From assembly GCA_003427395.1 (NCBI GenBank), contig BFEA01000304.1, forward strand, positions 1,799,468-1,829,572: a stretch of 30,105 nt of DNA, read 5' to 3'. Each line of letters starts with the position of its first letter. Positions within the stretch are counted from its first letter, which is position 1. The position numbers and the translations under genes were made by a program. Of this stretch, positions 1-11,376 are shown in pieces. The notes below the pieces were generated by a model. It ran no database searches. It was not told where the DNA came from and was given only the letters and a program-made list of their open reading frames with translations. The stretch comes from Chara braunii. Its lineage: Eukaryota > Streptophyta > Charophyceae > Charales > Characeae.

Positions 1-1665
1 GTAGGAGTTAGATTCAATTCCTGCATTTTCTAAGATAATTTTTTTTACTTAGTTTGATTTCTGCATTTGTCTGAGGACTCTTCTCATACTTGGGCTTGTA
101 TAAATCTTGGTAAGCCATTTTTCCTACGGGAAGCGCTGCCGAAATTTCTGCAAATCCAAGGAGTTAGACAAATCTCTGACTTTCCAAAAGTTCAACTGTC
201 TGAATCATATATGGATTAGTAAGAATCTGGGAAGTCTCCCTTTCTAAAGGGAGTGTTGCCTAAATTTTCACTAATTCAGGGAATTAGACAAAATTGAGCT
301 TTAAAAAGTCTAAGACTATTCCCGTTTTTATATTCAGGCTTATACAAATTCTGGAAAGACTGTTCTCCTACGGGAAGTGCTGCTGAAATTTTTCTTAGTT
401 TAGAGGAGTTAGATTATATTATGAAAGTTGGCAGAGTTGGCAGTCCACTCTGTATAGGGAAAACCNAACCTGAGNTCTACCNTTTCTTTGAGCCCTGACT
501 AAGGACTAGGCTCAGACCTAGTTGGCTACCGGAAGGTCAGATAGAACCACCATATAGAAGATAGTTCGCATAAGGCTTACATGTTTGGTCTTTGGCGTTG
601 ACCTGTCTTATGTTACAGGCCGATCTGATTCAGGACTTGGGCTAGTTCAGCTGATCCTGCAAAAATCATCATCTGTTATCACTGATAACATGTCGGTTGC
701 CGATTCGTCGGTTCACGTCTCAATTTCTACTCGGTCTTCACACTCAACCTAAAAGGCTTTAGCCTTGGTGATATTCTTGTTTGTTAAGGGTTTCACCCGG
801 ACTTTTATTGAATGACCATTTAACAAAGGTACTGAGTATTTATTTAAGGTTGGTTGGGTGGAGGTTGGGGCTTGCATGGCTAAAGGAAGGGGTATGAGTA
901 TATGAACTGGTTGGAGTTGACTCCGTGTAATGTGTGGACTCTTGTCTAACTTTTGATGTGATTGCAGGTATATTCAGAGACTTGGGGTTTTGATTGGGCT
1001 GCCTTGCGGTCGCACATATATGTATAACCAGAAGGAGACCCACTATGATTGTGAGAAGTGATCGTCACATTATTATCCCCCTTGTGCGTATGTATGTGCG
1101 AGTGTACGTGTACCTACATGAGGAATTAGCGCGGCCTGAAGTGCCCGCGCCGTAAAGACCCCGAGTCTAACACGAGAGGAGTTTTTCTTTAATAAACGAT
1201 AAAAGGGCTTGTTTCCCTTCCTTGTTGCGATTTATCTTGGTGGAACGATAAAGTTCTCGGCGGAAGGGTTAGCGTGTCGCTGGTGATGCGCCAGACAACT
1301 CACCATCGCTCCAAACCCCTTCCCGCCCTGGGGGCCGTCTTACCCCGCACCCGTTGGGACACCTTAGGGTGCAAAAGGCGGAAAGACCCTCAGGCCGGTT
1401 TTGCGCTTGCTAAAGGGTTGCCTCCCCTTAGCTAGCGCTTCAGCCAATGCCTGAGCATCGAAGATAACCCCATGGCTCAGAATAGGCCATTTGGGTATGG
1501 GCACTACATAAAGCGTCGTCATTACAGTTACTCGCGTAGAACTGCGTAGCGAGATAGTATGTGTAAGCCCAGCGCCCTAACGATCTTATATTAAGTTCGC
1601 GCGCGCAGTACTCGTCGCATCCCACACTAAAAGAGTTATGGGTCAGGTGGCGAGACCACGAGCGC
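1..1665 (+). repeat. Left arm of 1.67-kb inverted repeat
   Basis: Reading this segment on the opposite strand reproduces 15331-16995; position i pairs with 16996-i, with no net length difference over the arm. The outer part (1 to about 590) appears identical by eye, including three N positions (466, 475, 482). From about 591 inward the copies differ at scattered sites, several percent in the parts I compared (for example around 690-770 and 780-880). Homology stops at 1665, exactly where the 591-bp dispersed repeat begins. The arm starts at base 1, so it may extend outside the window. Small ORFs lie at the same places in both arms, but the differences often change residues, so I see no protein constraint. 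The arms could be terminal repeats of a large DNA transposon, a foldback structure, or an inverted duplication. Confidence 0.95.
4..413 (+). repeat. Degenerate subterminal tandem repeats in the left arm
   Basis: A motif of the form GGARTTAGA recurs at 4, 160, 280 and 405, giving spacings of about 156, 120 and 125 bp. Between copies the order of sub-motifs is conserved: a TATACAAATTCTGG-like block, then CTACGGGAAGYGCTG-like, then AAATTT, then the GGARTTAGA block. The same array is present inverted at about 16583-16992. Subterminal repeat arrays inside long inverted repeats are known from several DNA transposon families. The family cannot be named here. Confidence 0.75.
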
Positions 1666-2255
1666 CGCTACCGCCTATTCAGCAAAAGCCGAGGGGGATA
1701 GCCCTAGCAGTCCTCTACCCCTCACTTTGTCGCTCCGCTGCTCCGCTGCTCCCGCGTTGCCGCTTGCTGGCCTCGAACCCCGAACCTTCGTATCCGCAAC
1801 CTGACACCGTAACCTATAGGGCTAAGCCCAAGCCTGGGATCAGCGGGCGCTGCATCCCACATAAAGTGGTGCAGTCTAGTGCCTGAGGCTGGCACATGTC
1901 CGCAGGCCCATCCCCGCCTATGGATAAGCACACGACCGTTGTGCAATCAGGCTGCCTTATGTACCACCCCACATACTGCCCCTGCCGCTGGTTAGATAGG
2001 GCCAACAAATGTCAACCTACCAACCCCTGGCCTAATCGAGGGTGCGAAGTCAGGCCGGACGTCTACATTAGTGGTACAATCAAAGGGGCAAAATCACACG
2101 CGCGTCTTGAAACTGCGCGCCCACTCACTCTACCTACTTAGACAACCTTGGTCCATACGCAGGTAGCCGTGTGAACCCACAAGCCTGGGCCGGCGGCCCC
2201 TCTGTCACTTGCAAAAACCAGGGCGAATACCCTTGTAAGGGTATTCGCGCCGACA
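1665..2255 (+). repeat. 591-bp dispersed repeat, copy 1
   Basis: It matches 20487-21076 in the same orientation, at roughly 90% or better by eye. Sharp borders are shared by both copies: the left edge reads CCGCTACCGCC, the right edge CCGACA. Near the right end copy 1 carries a perfect 12-bp hairpin (GCGAATACCCTT at 2223-2234 and its complement at 2237-2248, 2-nt loop). No TG/CA ends in the right places and no target-site duplication are seen. The left border coincides with the end of the inverted-repeat arm, so this element or its insertion sets that boundary. It could be a SINE-like or miniature element; small ORFs across it show no family features. Confidence 0.9.
1769..1824 (-). promoter_or_regulatory. 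Possible Pol III A and B boxes inside the 591-bp repeat
   Basis: On the minus strand TAGCCCTATAGG (1824-1813) fits the A-box consensus TRGCNNARYNGG except at one position. GGTTCGAGGCC (1779-1769) fits the B-box GGTTCGANNCC, 34 nt downstream, a normal tRNA-like spacing. In copy 2 the A box is unchanged (20646-20635) but the B box has one change (GGTCCGAGGCC). Short stretches on either side (GCTTG and CAAGC) could pair as a degraded acceptor stem, but a full cloverleaf does not form. A tRNA-derived SINE head is possible but the boxes lie in the middle of the repeat, which argues against a simple SINE. Confidence 0.3.
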
Positions 2256-4234
2256 GCCTACCGGACTATATTAAGTGACGTCCTCGTCGCTTCGAAAAAT
2301 CAAAAAGTTATCAATCCTTCCATACACAACAATGCTGACGAGAAGGAACCAATCCGATCAGCCGACAGACTTAGGTTCGAGGCCCCCAACGGTCCATGCC
2401 CACGCAACTATATGCTGTCAGGGTTTTAACCTGGGTCTCCATTGTCTTGACACTAGGACACCGGTGTACTACGCATCAGTACTACAGCATAAGTTTCAAA
2501 AAAGGCCCTCATACCCGTCCTCGCCCCTTTGTCCTAGACAAATGCCGGCCTCTCGTTGAGTGTCCCCAGTCCCTACCTGGTAAGCAGGGTCATAACTGGG
2601 GACGCGGGCCCTAACTGAGACCTTTGAAGGCATTTTGCCTTTCTCTCAAGAAACTCCTCATAGTCAGACACATATTTGTGTGCACCCTTAAATCTCTTTC
2701 AGCGTCTTCCGCAGTCTAGTACGGAAGCGCTAGGTCTCCATCTTGGCCCACCATAGCCTGGGCGATCAGGCCAGATCTACGGCCCACTGGGTTGTTGTTT
2801 CAGCGGTGGTGCCCTCCCAGGTTGCGCCACGATAGGCTTCCTCCTGATAGGTACTCAATCAGGACTTCCTGAAAAGACTCACATGACTCGACTCCTACCC
2901 CAGGCCGTCCCACAGGGGTAAAACCTTCCCAGGCAGCCACACCCATTAAGCCTTTACTCCCGTGGTGGTGCCAAATCTTTACCGTTTAGCTTGGTCTTCC
3001 TTATGTGCCTTGAGATTAGCACAAGCGGTCGGGCGGTGCGTCACAACAAATACAAGCCTACTGCGGGACTGCGCATAGGCTCATCACATATGACAGGCAA
3101 CGACCAGCTCTCTGTGGGACAACACAGCGAAGGCATGGCAACCTCTCCACATTCACAACCATAAGGCACCGCCAGATCCACCAGACCGTGACTCCCTAAC
3201 TTGATCAGGGTAAGAGGGTCACACATCTCAGGGACACCTCTCAAAAGCAAACATTTTTGCGACATTCTCAAGAAATTTCACCGAGTGGCATGTAAAACCT
3301 GGTCCCTTTCGTCAGTCTTTCACCTTACCAACCCAGCTTTTCATGCCATCAGATCTACTACTCATCCTCCCTATAGGGGAGGTCTCACTCAATAGGTCTG
3401 TCAGCCATCCCTCTCTTCCTTAGGATGGGTTCTCACATGACCTGTGTAAAACATCTTCCTTTTCTGAAGATAAGTCTCCCAAATAATTCACAGTGTATAA
3501 TTCAATCATGGCAACAGTACAACACAAGGGGCCAACTTATGGGTCCCTAATACAATTTAGATACTTAAACATTTGGCATGATAAGCTTTCGAGTCCCAAG
3601 GACTCATAGACCCTCTAGAATTTTTACAACTCTCTTTCACAAGACAGACTGCACTCCCTCTCCTTATACTCGGCTCTAGCATCTGCCCATGGGCAGGTCG
3701 CACGAGTATACCGAAGAGTGGACAGTTTGCATTCACTCACAAGGTATAAACATACGAGTTGTTTGTCACACAAATCCCATACAAATCATCATACATCGGA
3801 AAGCCACACATGCGAGAGTGAGAGTGATCGTCATACATAGGGAAGTAGCCTCAGAGTCCCAACTCAGTATATACTCAACAATATGGTATCTCTCAAATCT
3901 CAACACCAATACTCAAGTGTTTTGTACCCTCTCATATCGAGCGGGTTCACACCCTAAATGTTACTAACTCTCACACCACCCATAGGTAAACCCTGATCTC
4001 AAAACAACAAAAAAACAAATACGATCGGGTGTCCTAAGTATCACACAACTAAGTCTCGTTCCTAGGATCACAGCACGGACATAACCTCAAGCCTTATTGT
4101 ACATTGGTCCTTTGTCGCATGCAACACCCTAAGATACACGTATCTGACTCGTGATACCCTATGCCCTTGATCTTTTATTCTTTCTACGTACAGAAAACAT
4201 CTCACTTCTATTGGCGAATAGGCGAACCAGCCCC
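2256..4234. other. Non-coding stretch, decayed or uncharacterised repeat DNA
   Basis: About 2 kb with no reading frame that I recognise. The longest small ORFs (about 95 codons) have no family features. If the minus-strand retroelement is complete, its 3' UTR and 3' LTR should lie here, yet nothing matches the sequence upstream of its PBS. A purine-rich tract on the minus strand near 3654-3665 is the only retroelement-like signal I found. Confidence 0.6.
3654..3665 (-). promoter_or_regulatory. Candidate polypurine tract and 3' LTR edge
   Basis: On the minus strand AAGGAGAGGGAG is followed at once by TGCAGTCTGTC, the arrangement of a polypurine tract next to an LTR starting with TG. It lies about 570 bp beyond the last retroelement ORF. 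Against it: the sequence beyond does not match the presumptive 5' LTR, and such tracts are common by chance. Confidence 0.3.
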
Positions 4235-7057
4235 TCACTCGCTCATCTCCTCCTGGTTTTGCCTATACAACAAGGCTCGACCCCCATCCGGAGCCCTCTC
4301 TACCACTCGGCCCTGTCTATCATACATCTTGCCACCTTCCTCAGTAACCCGCCCCTCAGCCTTGTCCTTAAGGAATTTAGGACAGTCCAGGGCCCTATGC
4401 ACTCCGTCAAAAAAATAGAAACACATAGCCCCAGATTTCCTTTGAAATCCCTTCTTCTTTTTTTGGGTCCCTGGCGACGGGGACACCTCTTCCTCCTCCT
4501 TGCCCACTTCATGACTCTGGGGTAGGTGCCACGGTCTTTCAGCTCCCCCTTCGATTCCCTGGGCACTTGACTCCCCCTGCTGCATCTTTCCCTCGGGGTG
4601 GTACTCAGGGGTATCCAATCTCAGTGGCCGGCCCTCGCGGGTTACCTCCAATATGGCTTCCTCCTCCCCCTCTCTGGGCCTCGGAGCCTAGGGAGTAGTG
4701 GCTCTAGTAGGCTGGCTCGTGGCCTCCTGCTGTCGCTGCTCAGTAGTCGGTCCTCCCGACTCGGTCCCAGTCGCCCATGAGCTTAGTTGTGCTCTCAATT
4801 CCCCCATCTCTGGCTCGTGTTCCGGGGTCCTCCGCTTCCGAGGCTCCTCTGGCGGCATATCCACTTCCATGGAAGCAACCAACTCGTTCAAGCGGGATGG
4901 CTCCTCCCCCTGTGCCTCAAATCGTGGAGGCTCCATCGTTCCAGTGAGAGTCCCTTCCTGTACGTCCATAAGGATTGTCAGTGACTCCTCTGCCTCCCCC
5001 TCTCCTACTGATGCAGGTTGGGGTTCTTGGGTCAGCGCCTCCATAGGAGCATCTGCCGAAGTAGCGGCCTCCTGCTGTGAAGCCAGCTCAGTGGGAGCCT
5101 TGAACTCAAAGCTTCCGTTGTTGGCTTCCTTCCTTGCCTCTGCCTCAGCTGGGTCCAAAAATACCTTCCCCAACTTCTCTTGCTGAGATGCCTCTGTTGC
5201 CTCCTCTTGGCCAAACAACCCTTGCACCTCCTTGCCTTGGATGCCGTACCTGCTCTGCTCAGTCCAGTCGATCACCTTGGTGGAGGTAAGTCTTTCCACT
5301 GCGGCCGCCATTTCCTTGAGCTTTGCCTCCCACTCAGCCTCCTTCGCCTCCAGGCGAGCTTGCCTGGCCCTACTCTCGGCCCTCTCCTCTGTGAGTTGGG
5401 CCGTCAGCTGTTCCACCTCGTCTTTCCTAAGGGCCAACTCATCACTAAGCAGGGAGTACCTTTGAAAGGCCTCGATGGATGTCTGCTTTATCTCCTTGTC
5501 CACCCACTCGATAGCCTTTCTAGTGGCGGTAAAACCCAGCTCCCCAACCTCTATCGCCTCGTCCGCACCCTCAATTGCCTGGCCCGCCTCTCGTGCCCTC
5601 TGGCGAGCTGCCTCTCTCTGCCCCTCATATCTGGCCCACAACTCGCCAATCCTCTCTTCACTTGTCTTTGGGGCGACTGGTGGCCTTGGGGCTATCCCTG
5701 CAGCCTCCATCCTGTCCCTTCGCTCATGTATCTCCTCAAGGCGAGCTCGTACCCTAGCATGCTTTGCTTGGGCGGCTTTGTCTGGCTCCTTTCCTGTGCC
5801 TGCCTCCGCGACTTCCCCAGTCGCAGCCTGCGAATCCTCCCCTAGCTCAGCACCCGCTGGCCGCGATGATGGCCCAACCAGGCTGGGCTCCTCAATGTCA
5901 GGGTGCTCGGCTGCGTGCGTGGCTAAACGTGAGTCGACAACCAGGCGGGGCTCCGTCCTCCACCCCTCCATTGGCCCTCTCGCCTCAACCTCCTGCGTGG
6001 GTGACATAGTGGCCTCTGGTGATGGTACTGGGGCTTCCTGGCTGTCTCGCTCCGCGACGCCCTCTGGCCAGGACCGCCGTGTCTGAGCTCGAGTTGGGGA
6101 GTCAGGGGGAGTATCACCTTCCACCACAATGACATCTTCCGCACCTACCCCCTTCAATCTGAGCGGCTCTGTTTTGGGCTCTGGGCGAGTCTGCCCTCGC
6201 CGTGATGGGTCCGTGGGGCTCTCTCCTGGTGAAGGGGCCTCCCACTGGGACGCGTCCAAGTGGGCCTCCAGGCCCCTAAATGGCGCTGCTGGTACCTCAC
6301 TCTCCCTCTGCTCTGGTGTCTGTGGCGAAGGCCCCAGTAGGTCACCCTCTGTGACTTGATGGAACTCCACCTGCCTTAGGCCACAAGCAGGGAAGGACTC
6401 CCTTGCCCTAGTTGGCCCTGCTTGTCCTCCCTCCCGCTGTGCCAGGGCCTTCCGACCACCTCTCGACGTCACCAACTCCCTTGCCTCCAAATCCCTTAAT
6501 CTCTTGCTCCGCCGCCTTCTATCAACCCTTGGTTCTGGCCTCTCTGGTTCCGGCCGCCGAAACGCCACCCTTGGCTAGGCCTGACAATCCTCCCAATCTC
6601 GTGCCCGACCCTGAATTTGTCTCGCCAGCGGACGCTCCGCTCCTTTGGTCCAAATGAGTAACGCATGCACCCACTCATCCATCGGAACCCCCTGATTGCT
6701 CATATACTGTTCATATGCCGGGATGAACTCCTCCACATTCCCTTCCTCCAAGCGAATAGGTAGCCCATCCCTCCCTAAAGGCAAAACTCTTAGTCTCTGC
6801 ATCCTCGCTTCCATCTCCGACCAAGTCAGAGCCTCCTCCCTGATTTGCTCAATGGGCTCCTCGAACCTCCCAACTCCCCTCAAGTGATGCACCCTCTCAG
6901 ACACGTCCCATCCTCTTTGGGCTGCATGCTCTCGGTAGGCGTCCAAGAAGAGCTCGATGTTGTCGTCATCAAACACGGGTGTGGGCTCATGCCGCTCCTC
7001 CCCTCCGGATGCCCCGAGAGGTCTCTGTCGTGGCCGCGTGCCCCGCCCGCCCCTTTG
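4235..7057 (-). pseudogene. Second gag-like ORF (additional ORF downstream of integrase), two in-frame stops
   Basis: One frame runs from an ATG at 7057 to a stop at 4235, interrupted only by TAG at 6575-6577 and TAG at 4688-4690. The first segment (about 160 residues) has two capsid-like stretches: an acidic start with NIELFLDAYREHAAQRGW, then NVEEFIPAYEQYMSNQGV with conserved Trp downstream. The middle segment (4688-6568) is Pro/Glu-rich and then strongly helical; charged heptads suggest a coiled coil over its residues 265-430. The last segment (4235-4651) carries a knuckle-like CFYFFDGVHRALDC in which the second Cys of CX2CX4HX4C is Phe. Gag-like architecture is visible; function is inference. 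It may be a true additional ORF of this element, or the gag of a second element whose pol is gone. The frame also opens upstream to 7117, but the ATG at 7057 starts the basic Gly/Arg-rich N-terminus. Confidence 0.75.
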
Positions 7058-7276
7058 CATGACTGCCTTCAAAAAGTCAGACCTGCACATCAGGCGAAAC
7101 GAAATAAGCAGGCACACGACAGGATCAACATGTGGGCTCGGCAGTCTTCAGAGCAAGTATACACCCAATCTCAGACACATCAAGCCTTTCATCGCTTTCA
7201 AGCATGGTATGTAATACTTAGGACGAGGGTCCACTCCGGGAGGGATCACAGCGACTGGGAGGGACTGCGGTTTTAC

Positions 7277-8909
7277 CTATTCCCTGGCCACGAACTTTTT
7301 CAGCCTCATCCCGGATACCCAATCTTTCCATTCCGTGTTGTTTAGCTCTTCGATCTGGTACGCCCCAAACTCGCCGCATCGCACAATCCTGTAGGGCCCC
7401 AACCATCTTTTGTCAAGTTTTCGTGACCACTGCTTTTCCAGGGATGAGTCATATAATAGCACACTATCTCCCACTGCCAAGGGCTCTTTCCGTACCTGGG
7501 CCATTTGGTCCCACCTCATCTTATCCTCCATGCGACTTCTCTCTACCTGACCAGTGGCCTCTCGCAATCTTTCCTCGGCCGCTCCCACTTGCCATGCCCG
7601 AATATCGAGCAGTTCCTCAAAGGACAGGTTTACTTCCAAGTCCTGGCGCCTCCACGTTTTCATAAAGCTTTCTATAGGGAAGGTGGCGTGCCTCCCGTAC
7701 CATAGTGTGGCTGGCGCATACTTGGTAGTCCTCTTCACCGTGTAATATTCTCCACGAAAAAAGCCGCTCGTAGGAATTTCGGCCACTGACCAGGCTTGCC
7801 CTCCGTCCACTTAGCCAAGAGATTCGTGATGGTACTGTGCCCCCTTTCCACAGGAGCGTTCGCTTGAGGGTGTGCGGTCGTAGTATAGTTGGCCACTACC
7901 CCGTACCCTGCAAGCAAAGTTCGCACCTCATTGCAAGTAAACTCCGACCCCCGGTTCATCACGAACTCCTTGACGAAAGGATAGCGCAGGTAATACTCCT
8001 CAATGTGATGTGCCAAAACCGGGCCAGTTTTCGTCCGGATGGCCCGCCCGTCTACAAACCCGGTGAGATTGTCACGTGCATCGAAGATGTAATTGCACTC
8101 ATTTTCCCCCATTGGCATAAACAGTAGGTCTAGATGTACAACCGCACCCACTTCCCTTTCCAACCTTGGGTGCAGGGGCTCTTCCGGCCTTGCGCTGACC
8201 TTTCCTGGCAAGGTTCACAGGATCGGCAGTACTTGATGACCATCGTCAACATTCCAGCCCAATGGTAGAGCTCGCTTATCTTTGCGCACGTGGCACTCAC
8301 CCCTCTGTGCTCACCTACTATACCATCGTGTAATGCCGCTATGATGTCCAATTGTCGATTCCTCCTGCACACAATCCGCTTGGGGTTCCCAACCTGCCGT
8401 TTTATAAACAAATGCTCATCTCTCACCACGTAGAGGTGCCTTATCTTCTGCGCCTTGTCGCTAGCATCCCTGTCTCTCTTTTCACAAGATAGAAGTAGAC
8501 CCAGCTCAAGATAGATCCCATCGTACTCCTTCACCCGGAATGCCTCTTTAATCTCCCCTTCTTCGAACTCGTCATCCTGGCTTTCCGGAATCAGGATTTC
8601 GTTTTCCTCATGACTAAACAAGCCTCTCTGGTCGAAGTCCCCTTGCATGAGTGTATTTGTGAGCAGATACATCCCTCCCATTAGCTGCTCATATTCCTCT
8701 ACCTGAGTAGGCCCTTCCTCTATTGTCCTCACCTCCTCCACCAAGCCATGTGTCCCTGTCAGTGCGAACTTCATCATCCACTGAGTGTCCTTGCCTCCCC
8801 ACGGATCTTCTTCCTGAAAGGGCTTAAGGACTAAGTCGGCCTTTCGCTCATATCCTCTTGGTGCTATCCATATGGGATAGCTAACACAACTGGGTACTCG
8901 CAGCGCCCA
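7277..8909 (-). pseudogene. Ty3/gypsy integrase, frameshifted and stop-interrupted
   Basis: Continues in the frame of the reverse transcriptase after a TAG at 8910-8912. The 8777-8130 segment ends with the HHCC zinc-binding region (HDGIVGEHRGV, then YCRSCEPC). A frameshift near 8210 leads into the catalytic core (8211-7735): HLDLLF carries the first Asp; the second site reads NRGSEF where the family normally has Asp, so a DDE catalytic residue is replaced by Asn; APVERGH carries the Glu. A second frameshift near 7760 leads to the C-terminal part (7810-7277), with YDSSLEKQWSRKL and the GPY motif LGPYRI. Integrase inserts the cDNA copy into the genome; this copy cannot be active. No chromodomain is recognised. 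Confidence 0.93.
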
Positions 8910-10620
8910 CTAGTTTATATGGAGTCGCACATCCTCTTCTTGATCCAGGAACCCGTCAACTGGCGGGGTGTCTTCGATCGACCCCTGATCCATGCTGTCC
9001 CAGTTGACACGGCTTAGACCGTTAGCCCTGTTCTTGTTCCCTGGGATCCTCTCTAGTTCAAAATTAAACATCCAAATGTGCGTCAACCATCGGGCGACAG
9101 TTGGGTCAGATGGTGTATAATTCTTCAAAGAGCAGGCTAGCATCGTAGGGTCCACTCTTAATATAAATCTCCTGCCAAAGACATAATTTCGGAAGATCCT
9201 TAGGCAATAGAGTACCGCAAGCGTCTCCTTCTTAAATTGAGAGTAGTTCCTCTCAGTCGTGTTAAGAGTACGGCTTTCGAATCTTAGCGGCCTCTCCTTT
9301 CCTTCAGCATCCGCCTGGATCAAAACCCCTCCTAATGCGGTCGGCCCAGCGTCCGTTTCGATGATGAATGGCTTTTCTTCAGTCCCTTCATAATTTGGCG
9401 CTCCCAGCACCAACCCTCCCTCCTTGAACTCTCCCTTCATCCTGGTTACCGCTTCTTCCTGGTCTTTGCCCCAAACCCACTCCTGGTCCTGGCACACCAG
9501 CTTCCTTAAGTGCTCAGTCTTGGCGGCGAAGTCTTTCACGAAGCTCCTCCAAAATCCGCAAGTACCAAGAAAGTTTCTCACATCCGTTATGGTCTGGAAA
9601 GGCACCGGCCACTCTAGGATTTTGTCTGTTTTCTTCACGTCTGGTTTCCGGCCCTTCTCGTTGCAAACAAACCCCAGGATGGTGGCTTCTCTCATGCAGT
9701 GCTTGGACTTTGGCCCACTTGCAGTGAGGTTGTGCTCCTCTAGCAGACCCAAGACTCGATCGAGATCCTGGATATGCCTCCAGACAAAACGTCTCACTCC
9801 GAGCTGCAACTCGTCCTCCTCTTTCTCCTTTGGCCCTTTGACCGTCAAGTCGTCGATATAGGGCTGAGTGATGTGTAAACTGACCGTTTGCATGGCCCTG
9901 ATCATATGTCTTTGCACCATTGCCACCGCATTCCTCCAACCCTGGGGAGCCACATTCATGTGGATTAGCCCCCTTGGCGTGTGCATTGCCGTCACCGGCT
10001 TGTCGGGCGGGTATACAGGAAATTGATCATACCCGGAATAGAGGTCTATAAGTGAGATTATAGGCCTCCCCGCGCATGACTCTGACAGTGCATCCGCGTT
10101 CGGCAAGCCTCCCGCATCTCGCACCGTCACTCCATTTAGTCACTGCAGATCCTGTACCCACCGTAGCGTCCCGTTCGGCTTAATAAAGCAGAACCAAGGG
10201 GAAGCATACGGACCGCTAGAGTAGCCGGCAACATGCGTGTGCATCTTGCCATCCAGATAATCCACCACCATCTTCTCCTCATCAGGGTTTGGTATCGCGC
10301 ACCTCTTAGATTCCAAGGCTCGTGGGGGACGGTGTGGATCCGGATCATCGGGATCTTATCCACATCCAGCCTCCCTCGCTGATCATCATTAAAGGCGTAT
10401 GCGCGGTGCCTCTTTTTCATCAGTTGCACCATCAACGCCCGTTCCTGTGGTGAAAGAAAGTCCGGCTCCCCGACTATCAACTTCTCTTCATTTTCATCAT
10501 GGATGCGGCATGGATCCCTCAGCGCCTGCTCTTGCATTCGCCGTATCAATCCTCGCTCCCGCTTGTAATAGGCCTCTTCATCTTCCGTAACGAGCACGGG
10601 AACAGGGCGGCACTTTCTAT
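8910..10620 (-). pseudogene. Ty3/gypsy reverse transcriptase and RNase H, broken
   Basis: The N-terminal part is open from about 10620 to 10136, with a frameshift near 10294 and a TGA stop at 10140-10142. The 406-codon segment 10130-8910 holds RT motif A (LIDLYSGYDQF, catalytic Asp at its residue 29), the VAPQGW motif (60-65) and the active-site box YIDD (91-94), all intact. RNase H follows: FIIETDAG (first Asp), YSQFKKETLAVL (Glu), FILRVD (second Asp), and NRANGLSR at the end, where Asn stands in the place of the last catalytic Asp. The enzyme copies element RNA to DNA and degrades the RNA strand. It lies in a different frame from the protease, so a further frameshift sits near 10600-10660. 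Confidence 0.95.
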
Positions 10621-11376
10621 CTACCGTTTTGTACCATCTTTGGGCGCCCTGCTTAAGCCGTCCCCTAAAAGAGGTCGGCTTGTCGTCTGCGCCTGTGCCA
10701 TCGCAAACCCTTTTCTTCCTCCAGAAAGTCGATAGATGAGTTCCACCTCTCCTGCCTGTGGGCTCTCCAAGACATGCTCTCTCAATGCCTTGATGGCCTC
10801 CGGGTCTGCCATCTCATGTGCCGCCACAATCTCCATAGCTTTACTTACATCCATAAGGCTTAGTGACAGCACCTCCGCCCTGCCTTCCTCCTCGGACTCC
10901 TCCGCGAGCCTCCGCCGCTCGTTCTCCGATTCCACATAGGTGAACAAGTCGGGGTTAGGCCTATTTCGCTCGCTTCCTCGCCCCGTGTTCCGGCAGGTGA
11001 CAACTTCATAGTTCCCACAAGTTGGATCACTCAGGAGCAATATCATCGTTCCGTCGTGCTTGTTGAAGATCAGGGTCTCCGTTCTGCACATGAATGATCT
11101 GCCCAGAAGGATGGGATGGGTCACATCTGTCATGACGAAAAAGCACTTCCTTGCTCGCACCTTGCCAATCTCTATGATCACATTCGGCGCGGTGCCGCAA
11201 AAAACTGCCTTGCAGTTAGCCCCGTGCAACACACCATGATCTGCACGGTCGATCTTCATCCCGAGCATGAGCGCAACTCTTTCCCTAATGATGTTCATTT
11301 CAGCGCCCGTATCCATCATTGCTACGCACTTCTTCTCTTTTACTACTAATTCCACCAGTCCGCATGCCGCACACTT
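10621..11376 (-). pseudogene. Retroelement aspartic protease
   Basis: This segment lies in the same frame as gag, separated from it by a TGA at 11377-11379. The active site MMDTGAEMNII is intact and is followed about 60 residues later by HPILLGRSFM, the second conserved region of retropepsins. Retropepsins act as dimers and cut the Gag-Pol polyprotein. The C-terminal third is acidic and poorly conserved and links to RT. The stop at 10621-10623 together with the frame change ends the reading frame before RT. The domain itself shows no break. Confidence 0.9.

Noticed and set aside
840-1043. A 67-codon minus-strand ORF with a counterpart at 15953-16156 in the other arm
   Set aside because: It recurs only because the arms are copies. 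Most differences change the amino acid, and no family is recognised.
1440-1625. A 61-codon ORF conserved at the mirrored place in both arms
   Set aside because: The differences are mainly non-synonymous and there is no start context or domain; it is a by-product of the inverted repeat.
1665-2255. The 591-bp repeat as an LTR
   Set aside because: It has no TG/CA ends at the shared borders and no PBS or polypurine tract at either copy. Between the copies, orientation and content do not match one retroelement.
3041-3271. A 76-codon Cys-containing minus-strand ORF in the non-coding stretch
   Set aside because: It is short and isolated, with no recognised motif and no expected neighbours. It could be a remnant of an unidentified repeat.
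4698-6657. Several long plus-strand ORFs (up to about 220 codons) opposite the coiled-coil ORF
   Set aside because: They are antisense shadows of a biased, charged coding sequence; the translations are Ser/Pro/Leu-rich with no domains.
10270-10285. CTGATGAG on the minus strand inside RT, as a second hammerhead core
   Set aside because: No GAAA at a suitable distance and no stems; it is ordinary coding sequence.
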